A stretch of 64,000 nucleotides of DNA. It comes from Sphingobium sp. TKS. Lineage in GTDB: Bacteria; Pseudomonadota; Alphaproteobacteria; Sphingomonadales; Sphingomonadaceae. The DNA is taken from contig NZ_CP005083.1 in NCBI RefSeq assembly GCF_001563265.1, forward strand, positions 3,785,001-3,849,000, given 5' to 3'. The position numbers were made by a program, and so were the translations under genes. The notes under the pieces are model-generated. The model worked only from the letters and a program-made list of their open reading frames with translations, made no database searches and was not told the origin of the DNA. Shown here one piece after another: positions 17,426-26,578 of this stretch (the first letter of the stretch is position 1; every line of letters begins with the position of its first letter).

Positions 17426-17892
17426 ATGCAAATCGAACTACGGCGTATCTCCTACAGCGCCGCGCTATCGCAGGAAACCGCGGCTTTCTCGGCGGAAGTC
17501 TGGATCGAAGGCGAACTCGCCTTTCATGCCCGAAACCAGGGAACGGGCGGAGCGGACTTCTATCACCAGGTTGGCCGGTGGACCGTGGCCGAGGTCGATG
17601 CCTGGCTCAAGGCCAACCGGCCGGTGCGCACCCTGGATGAAAATCTCGGCTGCGACCATGATCTCGAGATCGAGGTAGCCGACCTTCTCGCGCGCGAACT
17701 CGAGTCCCGGCGCCTAAAGCGCCTTTTACGCACTAACCTTCTCACAATCGAGAGTGGCCGGATATTGCAATATCCGCTCCGCAAGCGGTCGCCCGCGCCG
17801 TGCGCGCCACCAATCCCGCCGCGGTCATCGTCAACGACGCTGGCGACGAGGTGTTCGCGCGCGCGCTCGACCTGCTTCTCGCCAGCCGCTGA
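17426..17892 (+). pseudogene. Hypothetical gene with a frameshift near 17760
   Basis: The first 110 codons look normal (MQIELRRISYSAALSQETAA start, HQVGRWTVAEVDAWLKANRP). After ATIESGR the original frame turns into Arg/Ser/Pro-rich sequence to 17917. A shift of one base at ggatattgcaatat instead gives ISAPQAVARAVRATNPAAVI and then VNDAGDEVFARALDLLLASR, stopping at 17892, which is far more protein-like. Either the gene is broken, or a base is wrong in the sequence, or two genes overlap. Family unknown. Confidence 0.6.
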
Positions 17893-17913
17893 CATTCCAG
17901 GCCGGAGATCGTC

Positions 17914-19152
17914 ATGACCGACAGTTTCGATCCCGCCGATGCGGGATGCTGGATGGCGCGCGGCCGTCCGGCTCATCACGCCCATGCGTTGGCCGATGCC
18001 TGGCGCCGTTTCCCCGACCTGCCGAACGATGCGCCCCTCGACGCCCGCATGGCGCGTTCCCGCGAGCGGGTTCAGGCGCTTCGTCCCCTCAACGAAGCGA
18101 TCGCCCAGGAAACCGAGCGCCAGCGCGTGGCCGCGAACTTTGCCTGCATCGAGCGCCAGATCGCCCAGGGCAGCACCGACAGCCGAAACCCCGCGATCCT
18201 CCATGGTCGTGACGTGCATGGCTATGGCTGGGATGCTGCCGTTGCCTACGCCGACGGACTCTACGCTGCCCGGGCGGGATGGGAATCCAGGCCGCCGTCA
18301 CCGCCACGACTGGGTGATCCCGATGTCCGGCGACCTGCCTACCGCCAGGGATTTTTGGATGGCGGCGGCCAACCCGACGACATTTTCGACGTCGCCCGTC
18401 GAGCTTTCGCTGCCACACCCTCCGAGCCCAATCGCACCGAGAATGCGCAGCCGGGACGGCCGCTCCCCAGCGAGTGGTCGTACCCCACCGACGTCCCGGC
18501 ACCGGCATCCTGGCATCGCCGCGTCCTTCTGCTCGGCGCGACTGAACTCGCGACGGGCACAATCGGCATCCTGGCCATGCTACGCGAACGATCCGGACAC
18601 GAAGCTATCGCGCTTTATGCCGTCAGCGCCGAAACCGGGCTCCGCCCCTTTTCGCTCTCGTCCGGGCCCGCGCCGGCCGACGCGACGGTGACGCGCCAGG
18701 CTCTGCGCCAAGGCGACTATTCCGATATTCTCGTCGTCGTGGACCCCACTGAACTCGAACGGCTCGATGCGGACGCCGATATCCTCCCGCTCGCACGAAC
18801 GATGGAGCGCACGCGCAATTCGGTGCTGCAACAGCGAGCCCAGTTCCGCCTCTGGCTCGCACGAGGCCGAGCGCCCGGCGATCAATTTGCCGCCGGACAT
18901 ATCCGATGGTCCAGGATGGCCGCCGGGCTGTCGGGCCGCCTCGGGGATTTCACCGCGCGCTATGCCGGCCCGGCGCTGCCCCGCGGCCATCGTATAGTCG
19001 TTGAGGACATAAGCGGCAGGTTGGCGCTCGGATACCGCACGCCGCTCGGCCGCGAACTCCAGCCCGAGATCGTGATCGGCAACAAGGCGCATGCCCGAAC
19101 CGCGATGGCCGATCTGCTGCGCCAATATGCCGCTTCGCTTCGCCTCGGATGA
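17914..19152 (+). CDS. Hypothetical protein, 412 residues
   Basis: Unrecognised. The N-terminal 140 residues are helical with a repeated aromatic/Ala pattern. A Pro-rich linker near 145-205 follows, and then an alpha/beta segment (RRVLLLGATELATGTIGILA, then DILVVVDPTELERL) that could be a Rossmann-like fold. ATG 17914 lies behind CCGGAGATC. It lies between the PRTRC cassette and the methylase-helicase and is probably expressed with the latter. Confidence 0.7.
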   Translation: MTDSFDPADAGCWMARGRPAHHAHALADAWRRFPDLPNDAPLDARMARSRERVQALRPLNEAIAQETERQRVAANFACIERQIAQGSTDSRNPAILHGRDVHGYGWDAAVAYADGLYAARAGWESRPPSPPRLGDPDVRRPAYRQGFLDGGGQPDDIFDVARRAFAATPSEPNRTENAQPGRPLPSEWSYPTDVPAPASWHRRVLLLGATELATGTIGILAMLRERSGHEAIALYAVSAETGLRPFSLSSGPAPADATVTRQALRQGDYSDILVVVDPTELERLDADADILPLARTMERTRNSVLQQRAQFRLWLARGRAPGDQFAAGHIRWSRMAAGLSGRLGDFTARYAGPALPRGHRIVVEDISGRLALGYRTPLGRELQPEIVIGNKAHARTAMADLLRQYAASLRLG

Positions 19153-19272
19153 CCTGAGGCCTGAGACGAGGTCAGATCCAGGGCTCCCCGTCACACCCTG
19201 ATCTTCGACCAGCCTGACAAGCTTGTGGGCCGCCGCGCTGCGCCCGCGAACCCATCAAAAAGGAAGCATTCC

Positions 19273-22200
19273 ATGCGAAACAGTGCATCCGCGCTGGCTC
19301 TCCAGCTATGCCTCGACTTCGATCAGCCGGTCAGGCCGCCCGACCCGGCGCCCGCTGTCGCGCCCGATGCAGCGATCATCTCCCAGCATTGCGAGCCTAC
19401 GCTCTTCTCGCTGGCGCCGGCGGAGGTGCTTGCCGGTCAGCCCCCGGTCGAACCCATCGATTTCTCCTTCGCCGCCGGGCGGATGCTGGCGTCCTCGTGG
19501 AAGGGCCGCGCGCAAGACAATGTCGAGGCGATCCGGCTGCTGAACCTGCTGGACCGCGAACAACGAGGAGCAACGCCGGCCGAGCAGGAGGCCATCGCGA
19601 AGTTCATCGGCTTCGGCGCCTCCGAGCTTGCGAACAACATCTTCGCCGATCGCGCGGGCACATTCCGCGATGGCTGGGAGGAACTGGGGCACGGCCTTGC
19701 CGCCGAAACGACCGATGCCGAACTTCAGTCGCTCAAGCGCGCGACGCAATATGCTCACTATACGCCCGAATATATCGTCCGCGCCATGTGGGACGCCGCC
19801 CGCATCCTCGGCTTCACCGGGGGCCAGGTTCTGGAACCCGGATGCGGCAGCGGTCTCTTCATGGGGCTGCGGCCCGACTGGCTGGCCAGTGACACGCTGT
19901 TCGTCGGTATCGAGAACGATCCCGTCACCGCCCGCGTCGCGAGCGCGCTCTATCCGGGTCAGATCATCCGCTGCATCGATTTCGACAAGGCGTCGCTGCC
20001 GCGCGACTTCGACCTCGCTATCGGCAATCCCCCATTCTCGAACCTCAGCATCCAGAACAAGACCAGCCTCGGCCGGCTCGGGCTGTCGCTCCACGATTTC
20101 TTCATCGCGAAATCGCTGGAGCACCTTCGGCCGGGCGGCGTCGCCCTGTTCGTGACCTCGCGCTATTCGCTCGACAAGAGCGATCCCAAGGCCCGCGGCC
20201 ATATCGACGGCATCGCGGATTTCCTGGGTGCGGTGCGCCTTCCCGGCCGGGCCATGCGGCAGGAAGCGGGCACCGACGTCGTCGTCGATATCCTGCTCTT
20301 CCGCAAGCGCGAGCCTGATCTCCTCCGGCCCGGACACAATTGGATCGATCTGGCCGATGTTCCCGATAGCGACGAGGGTGAGGGACCGCTGCGGATCAAC
20401 CGCTATTTCCTCGACAATCCCGCTCATGTGCTTGGGGCTCATGAATGGAAAAGCGGCCAGTTCGGCATGGACTATACCTGCGCCGCCGAGCCGGGTGTCG
20501 ACATCGGGCAAGCTCTCACGACCACCCTGTCGGCAATCGCATCCCGATACGAAGGCGCCTGCCGCCCCGTCCATCGCACGACGTCGCTGCGTGACCGGGT
20601 CGACGTGTCGCTCGACATTGAGATCGGGACCGCTGCCGATGAAGCCGAGTTCAAGGAAGGCAGCTATCTCGTTTCCGGCGGTGTCCTGCACCAGATCGTC
20701 GACGGGATGCCGGCCATCGTCGACGTCAAATCGGGGCGTGGCACCACTGGCCTGTTTGTCAAGCACGCGAGCATCATCAAGGCGCTGATCCCGATCCGCG
20801 ATGCGGTGCGCGCGATCCTGCGGGCGCAGCTGAACGACCAGCCCTATGCCGCGTCCCAGGAAAAGCTGCTCACGCACTACAGGCAGTTCACCAGGAAGTA
20901 CGGCCCGATCAACCGGACGATCACCAGCATCCGCACGGATCCCGACACCGGCGCCGAGAAGGAATATCAGCGTCGCCCGAACCTCCAGCCCTTCCTCGAC
21001 GATCCCGACGTCTGGCTGGTCGCGTCGATCGAGGCCTATGACGAGGCGAGCGATACCGGCACGCCGGGCGCGATCTTCACCGAACGTGTCGTCAAGCCGC
21101 CGGTCGCCCATGAAATCCGCTCGGCGCAGGATGCGCTGGCGGTGTCGCTCCACGAGCGCGGCCGCGTCGATCTCCCGTTGATCGCCGGCCTGCTCGGCGT
21201 CGCGCAAGCCGAGGCGCTCGCGGACCTTGCCGACGATATCTATCTGGACCCCGTCCGCACCACGCCCCACTTCGACCACTGGGTCACCGCGGACGAGGCC
21301 CTTTCAGGCCCCGTGCGGACCAAGCTCGCCCTTGCCCGCGAGAAGGCCGAAACCGATCCGCGCTTTCATGCCGTCGCCATCGCGCTCGAAGCGGTCCAGC
21401 CGGTCGACCTCAAACCCAGCGAGATCACTGCGCGTCTCGGCGCGCCCTGGATTCCTACCAGGGTCATCGAAACCTTCGTCGTGGAAATCATGGAGGTCGA
21501 GACCACCATCTTTCATACCGTCGATATTGCGAGCTGGACTGTCGACAAGGCCCCGTTCGCGGGACATGTCAGTTCCACCTCGACCTGGGGCACGGCGCGC
21601 CGAGGCGCGGCCGACCTGCTCGAAGATGCCCTCAATTCTCATATCCCCAAGATCTACGATGTTCACCGCGAAGCTGACGGTTCGGAGCGCCGCGAGCTCA
21701 ATGTCACCGACACCGAAGCCGCGAAAGAGAAGCTTGCGAAGATCAAGTCGACCTTCGAGACCTGGGTCTGGCAGGACAGCGAACGCGCTGATCGCCTGGT
21801 CCGCATCTACAACGACGCCTATAACAACCTCGTTCCCCGGACCTTCAACGGCAAGCATCTGACGCTGCCCGGCGCGTCGACCGCCATCCAGATGCGCGAT
21901 CACCAGAAGCGCGTCGTCTGGCGGATCGTCGCCGCAGGCTCGACCTATGTCGCCCATAGCGTCGGCGCGGGCAAAACCTTCAGCCTGTGCGCCGCCGTGA
22001 TGGAGCAACGCCGTCTCGGCCTTGCCAACAAGCCGATGATGGCGGTGCCCAATCATTGCCTCGCGCAGATCGCGCGTGAGTTCCTGATGCTCTATCCCAC
22101 CGCGCGCATCCTGGTCGCCGACGACACGAACTTCATCAAGGAGAAGCGGCGGCGGTTCCTGGCCCGCGCGGCGACCGGCAACTGGGATGCGATCATCATC

Positions 22201-24444
22201 ACCCATGATGCGTTCAAGTTCATCCCCACCCCGGCAGCCTTCGAAAAGCAGCTGATCGAAGACCAACTCGCCAGCTACGAGGGGCTGATCGCGGGCATCG
22301 ACAATGACGATCGCGTCTCGCGCAAGCGGGTCGAGCGCCTCAAGGAGGGGCTCCAGCGGCGGCTTGAGAATCTGCAGTCCCGCAAGGACGACCTTGTCCA
22401 TATCGGCGAGATCGGCATCGACCAGATCCTGGTCGACGAGGCCCAGCAGTTTCGCAAGCTCACCTTTGCGACCAATCTTGGCGACCTCAAGGGCGTCGAC
22501 CCGGCCGGCTCGCAGCGGGCATGGGATCTGTTCGTCAAGGGTCGATACCTTGCCGGCATCAATCCCGGCCGCGAACTGATCCTGTCGTCGGGCACGCCCA
22601 TTACCAACACGCTGGGCGAAATGTATACGCTGCAGCGCTTCATGCAGCCCGATGAGCTACAGGCCAAGGGCTTGCATGAGTTCGACGCCTGGGCCGCGAA
22701 CTTCGGCGACACACGCACCGAACTCGAACTCCAGCCGAGCGGCAGCTACAAGCCGGTCACGCGCTTCTGCGAATTCGTCAACGTCGCCGACTTGATGGCG
22801 ATGTATCGTAGCGTCGCCGACGTCGTGCTCAAGGACGATTTGCGCCAATATGTCCGGCTGCCCACCATCAAGGGCGGCAAGCGCAAGATCATCGTCGCCC
22901 AGTCCGGGGCGCCCTTCAAGGCCTATCAGAAGGTGCTCGCCGGACGCATCAAGGCGATCGAGAACCGCAGCGGGCGCCCCCAGAAGGGCGATGATATCCT
23001 CCTTTCGGTGATTACCGACGGGCGGCATTCGGCGATCGATCTCCGCTTCGTCGATCCCATGATGGGGAACGAGGAGGGCAACAAGCTCAATCTCCTGATC
23101 GAGAATGTCTACAGTATCTGGCGCGATACGAGCGGCAATCGCTACACCGATCCGGAAACCGGGCGACCTTATCCGCTGCCCGGCGCCGTGCAGATGATCT
23201 TCTCCGATCTCGGCACCGAGAACGCCATCGAGACACGCGGCTTCTCCGCCTATGTCTGGATCCGCGAGCAGCTGATCGAGATGGGCATACCGGCCGATCA
23301 GATCGCCTTCATGCAGCATTACAAGAAGAACAGCGCGAAGCAGCGCCTGTTCAACGACCTCAATCAGGGGCGCAAGCGCATCCTCATCGGGTCCACGCCC
23401 ACCATGGGAACGGGCGTCAACGCGCAGCAACGCCTCAAGGCCCTGCATCATCTCGATGTTCCCTGGATACCCTCCGATATCGAGCAGCGCGAAGGCCGGA
23501 TCGAGCGCCAGGGCAACCAGAACGACGAAATCGAGCTATACGGCTACGCGACCAGTGGCTCGATGGACGCGACCAACTGGCAGATGCTCGAAAGAAAAGC
23601 CCGCTTCATCAACATGGCGATGTCGGGTGATCGCTCCATTCGCCGGATCGAGGATGTCGGCTCCAACGTCAATCAGTTCGCGCTCGCAAAGGCGCTGGCG
23701 TCCGGCGACGATCGCCTGATGCGCAAGGCTGGGCTCGATGCCGAGGTCGCAAGGCTCGAGCGCCTGCGCGACGCGCATATCGACGACCAGTATAATATCC
23801 GCAGGACCATCAAGCGAACCGCGGACGCCATCATCGACGGCTCCAGTCTGATCGCGAAGCTGGAAGCCGATATCGCGCGCCGGGTTCTTCCGCGTCACGA
23901 CGAGGTTCTGTTCGATTGCGGCGGCACCATGGTCACCGACCGCAAGGCCGCCGGCGAACGCATCCTGCGGCAGGCCTTCGAGTTGCGGCTGCACGGCGGC
24001 CGGGCACGCCAGTTGCTCGGCACCGTCAACGGCATCGATGTGGAGCTCTCAGGCTACGAGGCTGTCGACGATGATGGCGAGCGCGGTATCCGCACGTCCG
24101 TCGCGGCACTGCACCACGGCGAGCGCAATGCGTTCGAAGTATCCGACAGGACGCGATGGACCACGGCGTTGGGCCGGCTCGAATCCTCCATTCTCAATCT
24201 CGACGCTGATCTTGCGGCCGTCCAGGCCGATCTCGAAGCGAACGAGCGGCGCCTTCCGGCTTTCGAGGCGCGTCTCGGCCAGGAATTTCCCGATGCAGCC
24301 TTGCTGGAAGACAAGCTGCGGGAACTCGCGGAACTGGAGGCCGATCTGGCGACGACGAAGGGCGAATTCGAGCCGGGGAATGACGAGGACGCAACCTTGG
24401 CACCGCCTTTCGGCAACGAAAGTGCGGTTCCGCAAGCGGCATGA
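19273..24444 (+). CDS. Methylase-helicase fusion protein (DarB-like)
   Basis: A 1,723-residue protein. The N-terminal half has an N6-adenine methyltransferase module: SAM motif VLEPGCGSG near residue 185 and the catalytic NPPF motif (IGNPPFSNLS) near 251. The C-terminal half is a superfamily 2 helicase: HSVGAGKT near 896-903, DEAQ near 1055, SGTPITNT, and motif VI REGRIERQGNQ near 1406. A coiled tail of about 250 residues ends it. This layout resembles the P1 DarB antirestriction protein and related plasmid proteins. Protection of incoming element DNA is a reasonable inference. Start ATG 19273 is preceded by AGGAAGC. No frameshift over 5 kb suggests selection. Confidence 0.85.
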   Translation: MRNSASALALQLCLDFDQPVRPPDPAPAVAPDAAIISQHCEPTLFSLAPAEVLAGQPPVEPIDFSFAAGRMLASSWKGRAQDNVEAIRLLNLLDREQRGATPAEQEAIAKFIGFGASELANNIFADRAGTFRDGWEELGHGLAAETTDAELQSLKRATQYAHYTPEYIVRAMWDAARILGFTGGQVLEPGCGSGLFMGLRPDWLASDTLFVGIENDPVTARVASALYPGQIIRCIDFDKASLPRDFDLAIGNPPFSNLSIQNKTSLGRLGLSLHDFFIAKSLEHLRPGGVALFVTSRYSLDKSDPKARGHIDGIADFLGAVRLPGRAMRQEAGTDVVVDILLFRKREPDLLRPGHNWIDLADVPDSDEGEGPLRINRYFLDNPAHVLGAHEWKSGQFGMDYTCAAEPGVDIGQALTTTLSAIASRYEGACRPVHRTTSLRDRVDVSLDIEIGTAADEAEFKEGSYLVSGGVLHQIVDGMPAIVDVKSGRGTTGLFVKHASIIKALIPIRDAVRAILRAQLNDQPYAASQEKLLTHYRQFTRKYGPINRTITSIRTDPDTGAEKEYQRRPNLQPFLDDPDVWLVASIEAYDEASDTGTPGAIFTERVVKPPVAHEIRSAQDALAVSLHERGRVDLPLIAGLLGVAQAEALADLADDIYLDPVRTTPHFDHWVTADEALSGPVRTKLALAREKAETDPRFHAVAIALEAVQPVDLKPSEITARLGAPWIPTRVIETFVVEIMEVETTIFHTVDIASWTVDKAPFAGHVSSTSTWGTARRGAADLLEDALNSHIPKIYDVHREADGSERRELNVTDTEAAKEKLAKIKSTFETWVWQDSERADRLVRIYNDAYNNLVPRTFNGKHLTLPGASTAIQMRDHQKRVVWRIVAAGSTYVAHSVGAGKTFSLCAAVMEQRRLGLANKPMMAVPNHCLAQIAREFLMLYPTARILVADDTNFIKEKRRRFLARAATGNWDAIIITHDAFKFIPTPAAFEKQLIEDQLASYEGLIAGIDNDDRVSRKRVERLKEGLQRRLENLQSRKDDLVHIGEIGIDQILVDEAQQFRKLTFATNLGDLKGVDPAGSQRAWDLFVKGRYLAGINPGRELILSSGTPITNTLGEMYTLQRFMQPDELQAKGLHEFDAWAANFGDTRTELELQPSGSYKPVTRFCEFVNVADLMAMYRSVADVVLKDDLRQYVRLPTIKGGKRKIIVAQSGAPFKAYQKVLAGRIKAIENRSGRPQKGDDILLSVITDGRHSAIDLRFVDPMMGNEEGNKLNLLIENVYSIWRDTSGNRYTDPETGRPYPLPGAVQMIFSDLGTENAIETRGFSAYVWIREQLIEMGIPADQIAFMQHYKKNSAKQRLFNDLNQGRKRILIGSTPTMGTGVNAQQRLKALHHLDVPWIPSDIEQREGRIERQGNQNDEIELYGYATSGSMDATNWQMLERKARFINMAMSGDRSIRRIEDVGSNVNQFALAKALASGDDRLMRKAGLDAEVARLERLRDAHIDDQYNIRRTIKRTADAIIDGSSLIAKLEADIARRVLPRHDEVLFDCGGTMVTDRKAAGERILRQAFELRLHGGRARQLLGTVNGIDVELSGYEAVDDDGERGIRTSVAALHHGERNAFEVSDRTRWTTALGRLESSILNLDADLAAVQADLEANERRLPAFEARLGQEFPDAALLEDKLRELAELEADLATTKGEFEPGNDEDATLAPPFGNESAVPQAA

Positions 24445-24614
24445 CGGTCTCGACCATTGGACGGGACGATTCCGCGCGCACTCCTGGCGACGTTGGCAAT
24501 GCGACAATAGCGGTCGTGTCGGTCGGCACCAGCTGCTTGAGCCATGGAAAGGGATTGAGATGGGCTCACCCTGGGCTGGCCAATTTCCATTGTGCGCTTT
24601 CAAGGCGTACATTC

Positions 24615-24657
24615 TTGACGGGGCACTATTCGATCATGTACTAATTGAAACTGTACA
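24615..24657 (+). promoter_or_regulatory. Promoter and operator of the DUF1778/GNAT module
   Basis: TTGACG (24615-24620), an 18-base spacer and TACTAA (24639-24644) form a sigma-70-like promoter. TGTAC (24637) and GTACA (24653) make an inverted repeat overlapping its -10 region, a sensible site for antitoxin repression. Antitoxin start is at 24672. The 170 bases after the helicase gene show no gene of their own. Confidence 0.45.
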
Positions 24658-24671
24658 AACGGAGGCGTGCA

Positions 24672-24950
24672 ATGCCGCGAGCTGTGGTGGAAGACAATAG
24701 GCGCATGAGCCTGCGCATACGACCGGAGCAAAAGGCTTTGCTCGCCCGGGCGGCGGCGCTCAGACATACCGATCTGACGACCTTTGTCACCGGTTCGGCG
24801 CTGCGCGAGGCCGAGAGCGTAATCGAAGAGGCGGAGCGGACCAAGCTGAGCGAACGGGACAGCCTGCTCGTTCTCGATCTGCTCGAAAATCCCCCTCCGG
24901 CGAATGCAAAATTGCGCGCTGCCATCGCCGCGATGCCCAAGCTCGCATGA
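24672..24950 (+). CDS. DUF1778 (TacA-like) antitoxin
   Basis: 92 residues. A ribbon-helix-helix N-terminus (NRRMSLRIRPEQKALLARAA) is followed by the DUF1778 pattern DLTTFVTGSALREAESVIEE and a flexible C-terminus that would block the toxin. GGAGG lies 6 bases before ATG 24672. Its stop overlaps the toxin start, ensuring coupled synthesis. Confidence 0.88.
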   Translation: MPRAVVEDNRRMSLRIRPEQKALLARAAALRHTDLTTFVTGSALREAESVIEEAERTKLSERDSLLVLDLLENPPPANAKLRAAIAAMPKLA

Positions 24951-25474
24951 GACTTCCGTCCTGGCACGAGGACGCGATCGCAAAAGCGCATGACCGAGCT
25001 TCCTTCGACTGCGGTGACAATGATCTGAACATCTTCTTGCGGCGCTATGCCCGGCAAAGCCATGAGCTGGGCGGGGCCAAGACGTTCCTTGCCGTCGACG
25101 ACACCGACAACAAGACGATTCTCGGTTTCTACAGCATCGCTCCTGGCAGCATGGACCATGCCGACACGCCCGAACTTGCGAGGCGGGGCCTCGCCAGGCA
25201 TGAAGTGCCCGGTTTCCGGCTCGCGCGGCTTGCAACCGATATTCGGGTGCAGGGGAACGGGCTTGGGGGGCAACTTCTTGGCGCCATCGGCCGCAGATGC
25301 ATTCGCGTCGCGGCAGAAGTCGGCGGGGTGATGCTGATCATCGACGCCAAGAACGAGCGGGCTGCCGCATGGTATGCCAGCTATGGCGCCATAACACTGC
25401 ACGACAAACCGCTGACCCTCATATTGCCTTTTGCGACACTTGAACGTGAATTGAGATCAGCGGGTCAATTGTAG
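24947..25474 (+). CDS. GNAT-family (TacT-like) toxin
   Basis: 175 residues with the GNAT acetyl-CoA loop IRVQGNGLGGQLLG, the core LARLATD and a late IIDAKNERAAAWYASYGA motif. Paired with a DUF1778 antitoxin, this is the TacT/AtaT group, which acetylates charged tRNA and stops translation. All core motifs are present. It probably maintains the element in the cell. Confidence 0.88.
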   Translation: MRLPSWHEDAIAKAHDRASFDCGDNDLNIFLRRYARQSHELGGAKTFLAVDDTDNKTILGFYSIAPGSMDHADTPELARRGLARHEVPGFRLARLATDIRVQGNGLGGQLLGAIGRRCIRVAAEVGGVMLIIDAKNERAAAWYASYGAITLHDKPLTLILPFATLERELRSAGQL

Positions 25475-25809
25475 GCGCCTGGTGCGCGATACACCGGTCA
25501 ATTGCATTCGCGTTCGACGTGAATGCCGCATCGGGGCCATTCGTATGATGACATCCGAGCCGAGGCCCCGGAAATTTGAGATACGCCCCACGTTCGTTCA
25601 CGAACCGGGAATACATGGCGCGGGCTTGACAGATAGGCGGCAAGCGATCCGTTCAGATCATTCGCTTAAAATGTCCGATGAGGAGGCGCTGTCCGCACAA
25701 GCCTCTGGTAAGAAAATTCCCAAGATAGTTTGCGATTTGAAAACAGTTGCACGTGCGGACATGTTATAGGCGACCTATGCTGCTGGCCTCTGGCACCTGG
25801 AGGTGAATC

Positions 25810-26151
25810 ATGCGGCATTCGAACATCATCGCAGCCGGCCCGGAGCGGGATCGCGCGTTGGAAATGATGGAGCAGGTGCTGGCCATCATGGTCGCGCACC
25901 ATGACGACGAAGGCGCGATCGCACTGCAGGCAATCATGGAAAGGACGATGGGCACGCACGCCGATCCGGAGCAGGACGGCGAGATATGGGATATGATCGA
26001 GACGCTGCCCCATTTCACCGAGCGCGTGCTCTATCTCCATCGGCTGAACGGCCTCACCATCAGCCAGATTGCTCGCAGGCTCGGGCTGAACCGGAAGGAG
26101 GTAGCGGAGCGGCTGTCCCTGGATTTGCAACTCGTTCGAGGCGCGCCGTAA
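25810..26151 (+). CDS. Sigma-70 region 4-like helix-turn-helix protein
   Basis: 113 residues. The C-terminal half (LPHFTERVLYLHRLNGLTIS, then QIARRLGLNRKEVAERL) has the region 4 helix-turn-helix pattern; no region 2 is present. The N-terminus is helical (ERDRALEMMEQVLAIMVAHH). It may bind DNA or RNA polymerase as a regulator rather than act as a full sigma factor. A TTGAAA at 25737 and TTATAG near 25763 could be its promoter. The preceding 335 bases hold no convincing gene. Confidence 0.65.
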   Translation: MRHSNIIAAGPERDRALEMMEQVLAIMVAHHDDEGAIALQAIMERTMGTHADPEQDGEIWDMIETLPHFTERVLYLHRLNGLTISQIARRLGLNRKEVAERLSLDLQLVRGAP

Positions 26152-26464
26152 ACGCTTGGGCTTTCCGTCCGTCCTCGGTTTGGCGATGCGGCGGCACAGT
26201 CTCCTGCCGGTTTCAGAAAACCGCCATCCGCGTTCCCACTATCCGAAATCTTTTCCTGAAATCCATGTGAGGAAAGGGGAGATTGCCATCGCGACACTGG
26301 CTTACCCGGCCATTGCTCGACCAGGTTTCCAGGGGATGGCGGTCGCAAGGTAAAACCGCACGGAGATGCCGACAGCCTTTCGCGCAAGGTGGCCGCTCAG
26401 GGCGATGGCGAACATCGCGACGGCGAACGCGGCCGAGCAATCTCCCCCGCCCCGTGCGGCCATA

Positions 26465-26497
26465 GGGAGTGAAGGGGGAAGTAGGGAAGGGAGCAGG
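26465..26497 (+). promoter_or_regulatory. Polypurine leader tract (copy 3)
   Basis: GGGAGTGAAGGGGGAAGTAG then GGAAGGGAG, 82 bases before the ATG at 26579. The rest of 26152-26578 shows no gene. Confidence 0.4.
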
Positions 26498-26578
26498 CGC
26501 GTGTGTCCAAATGGGCCACGGACCACCACACCCCGGTTTTGCGCGGCGTGGGCTCTCCCTTCTTCGGAGACGTTCCCC

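Noticed and set aside
19306..21279. 657-codon open frame on the minus strand
   Set aside because: Antisense shadow of the methylase-helicase gene, which has clear motifs on the plus strand.
25482..25769. 95-codon plus-strand frame between toxin and sigma-like gene
   Set aside because: Basic, uneven composition, no ribosome site and no family; treated as spacer.
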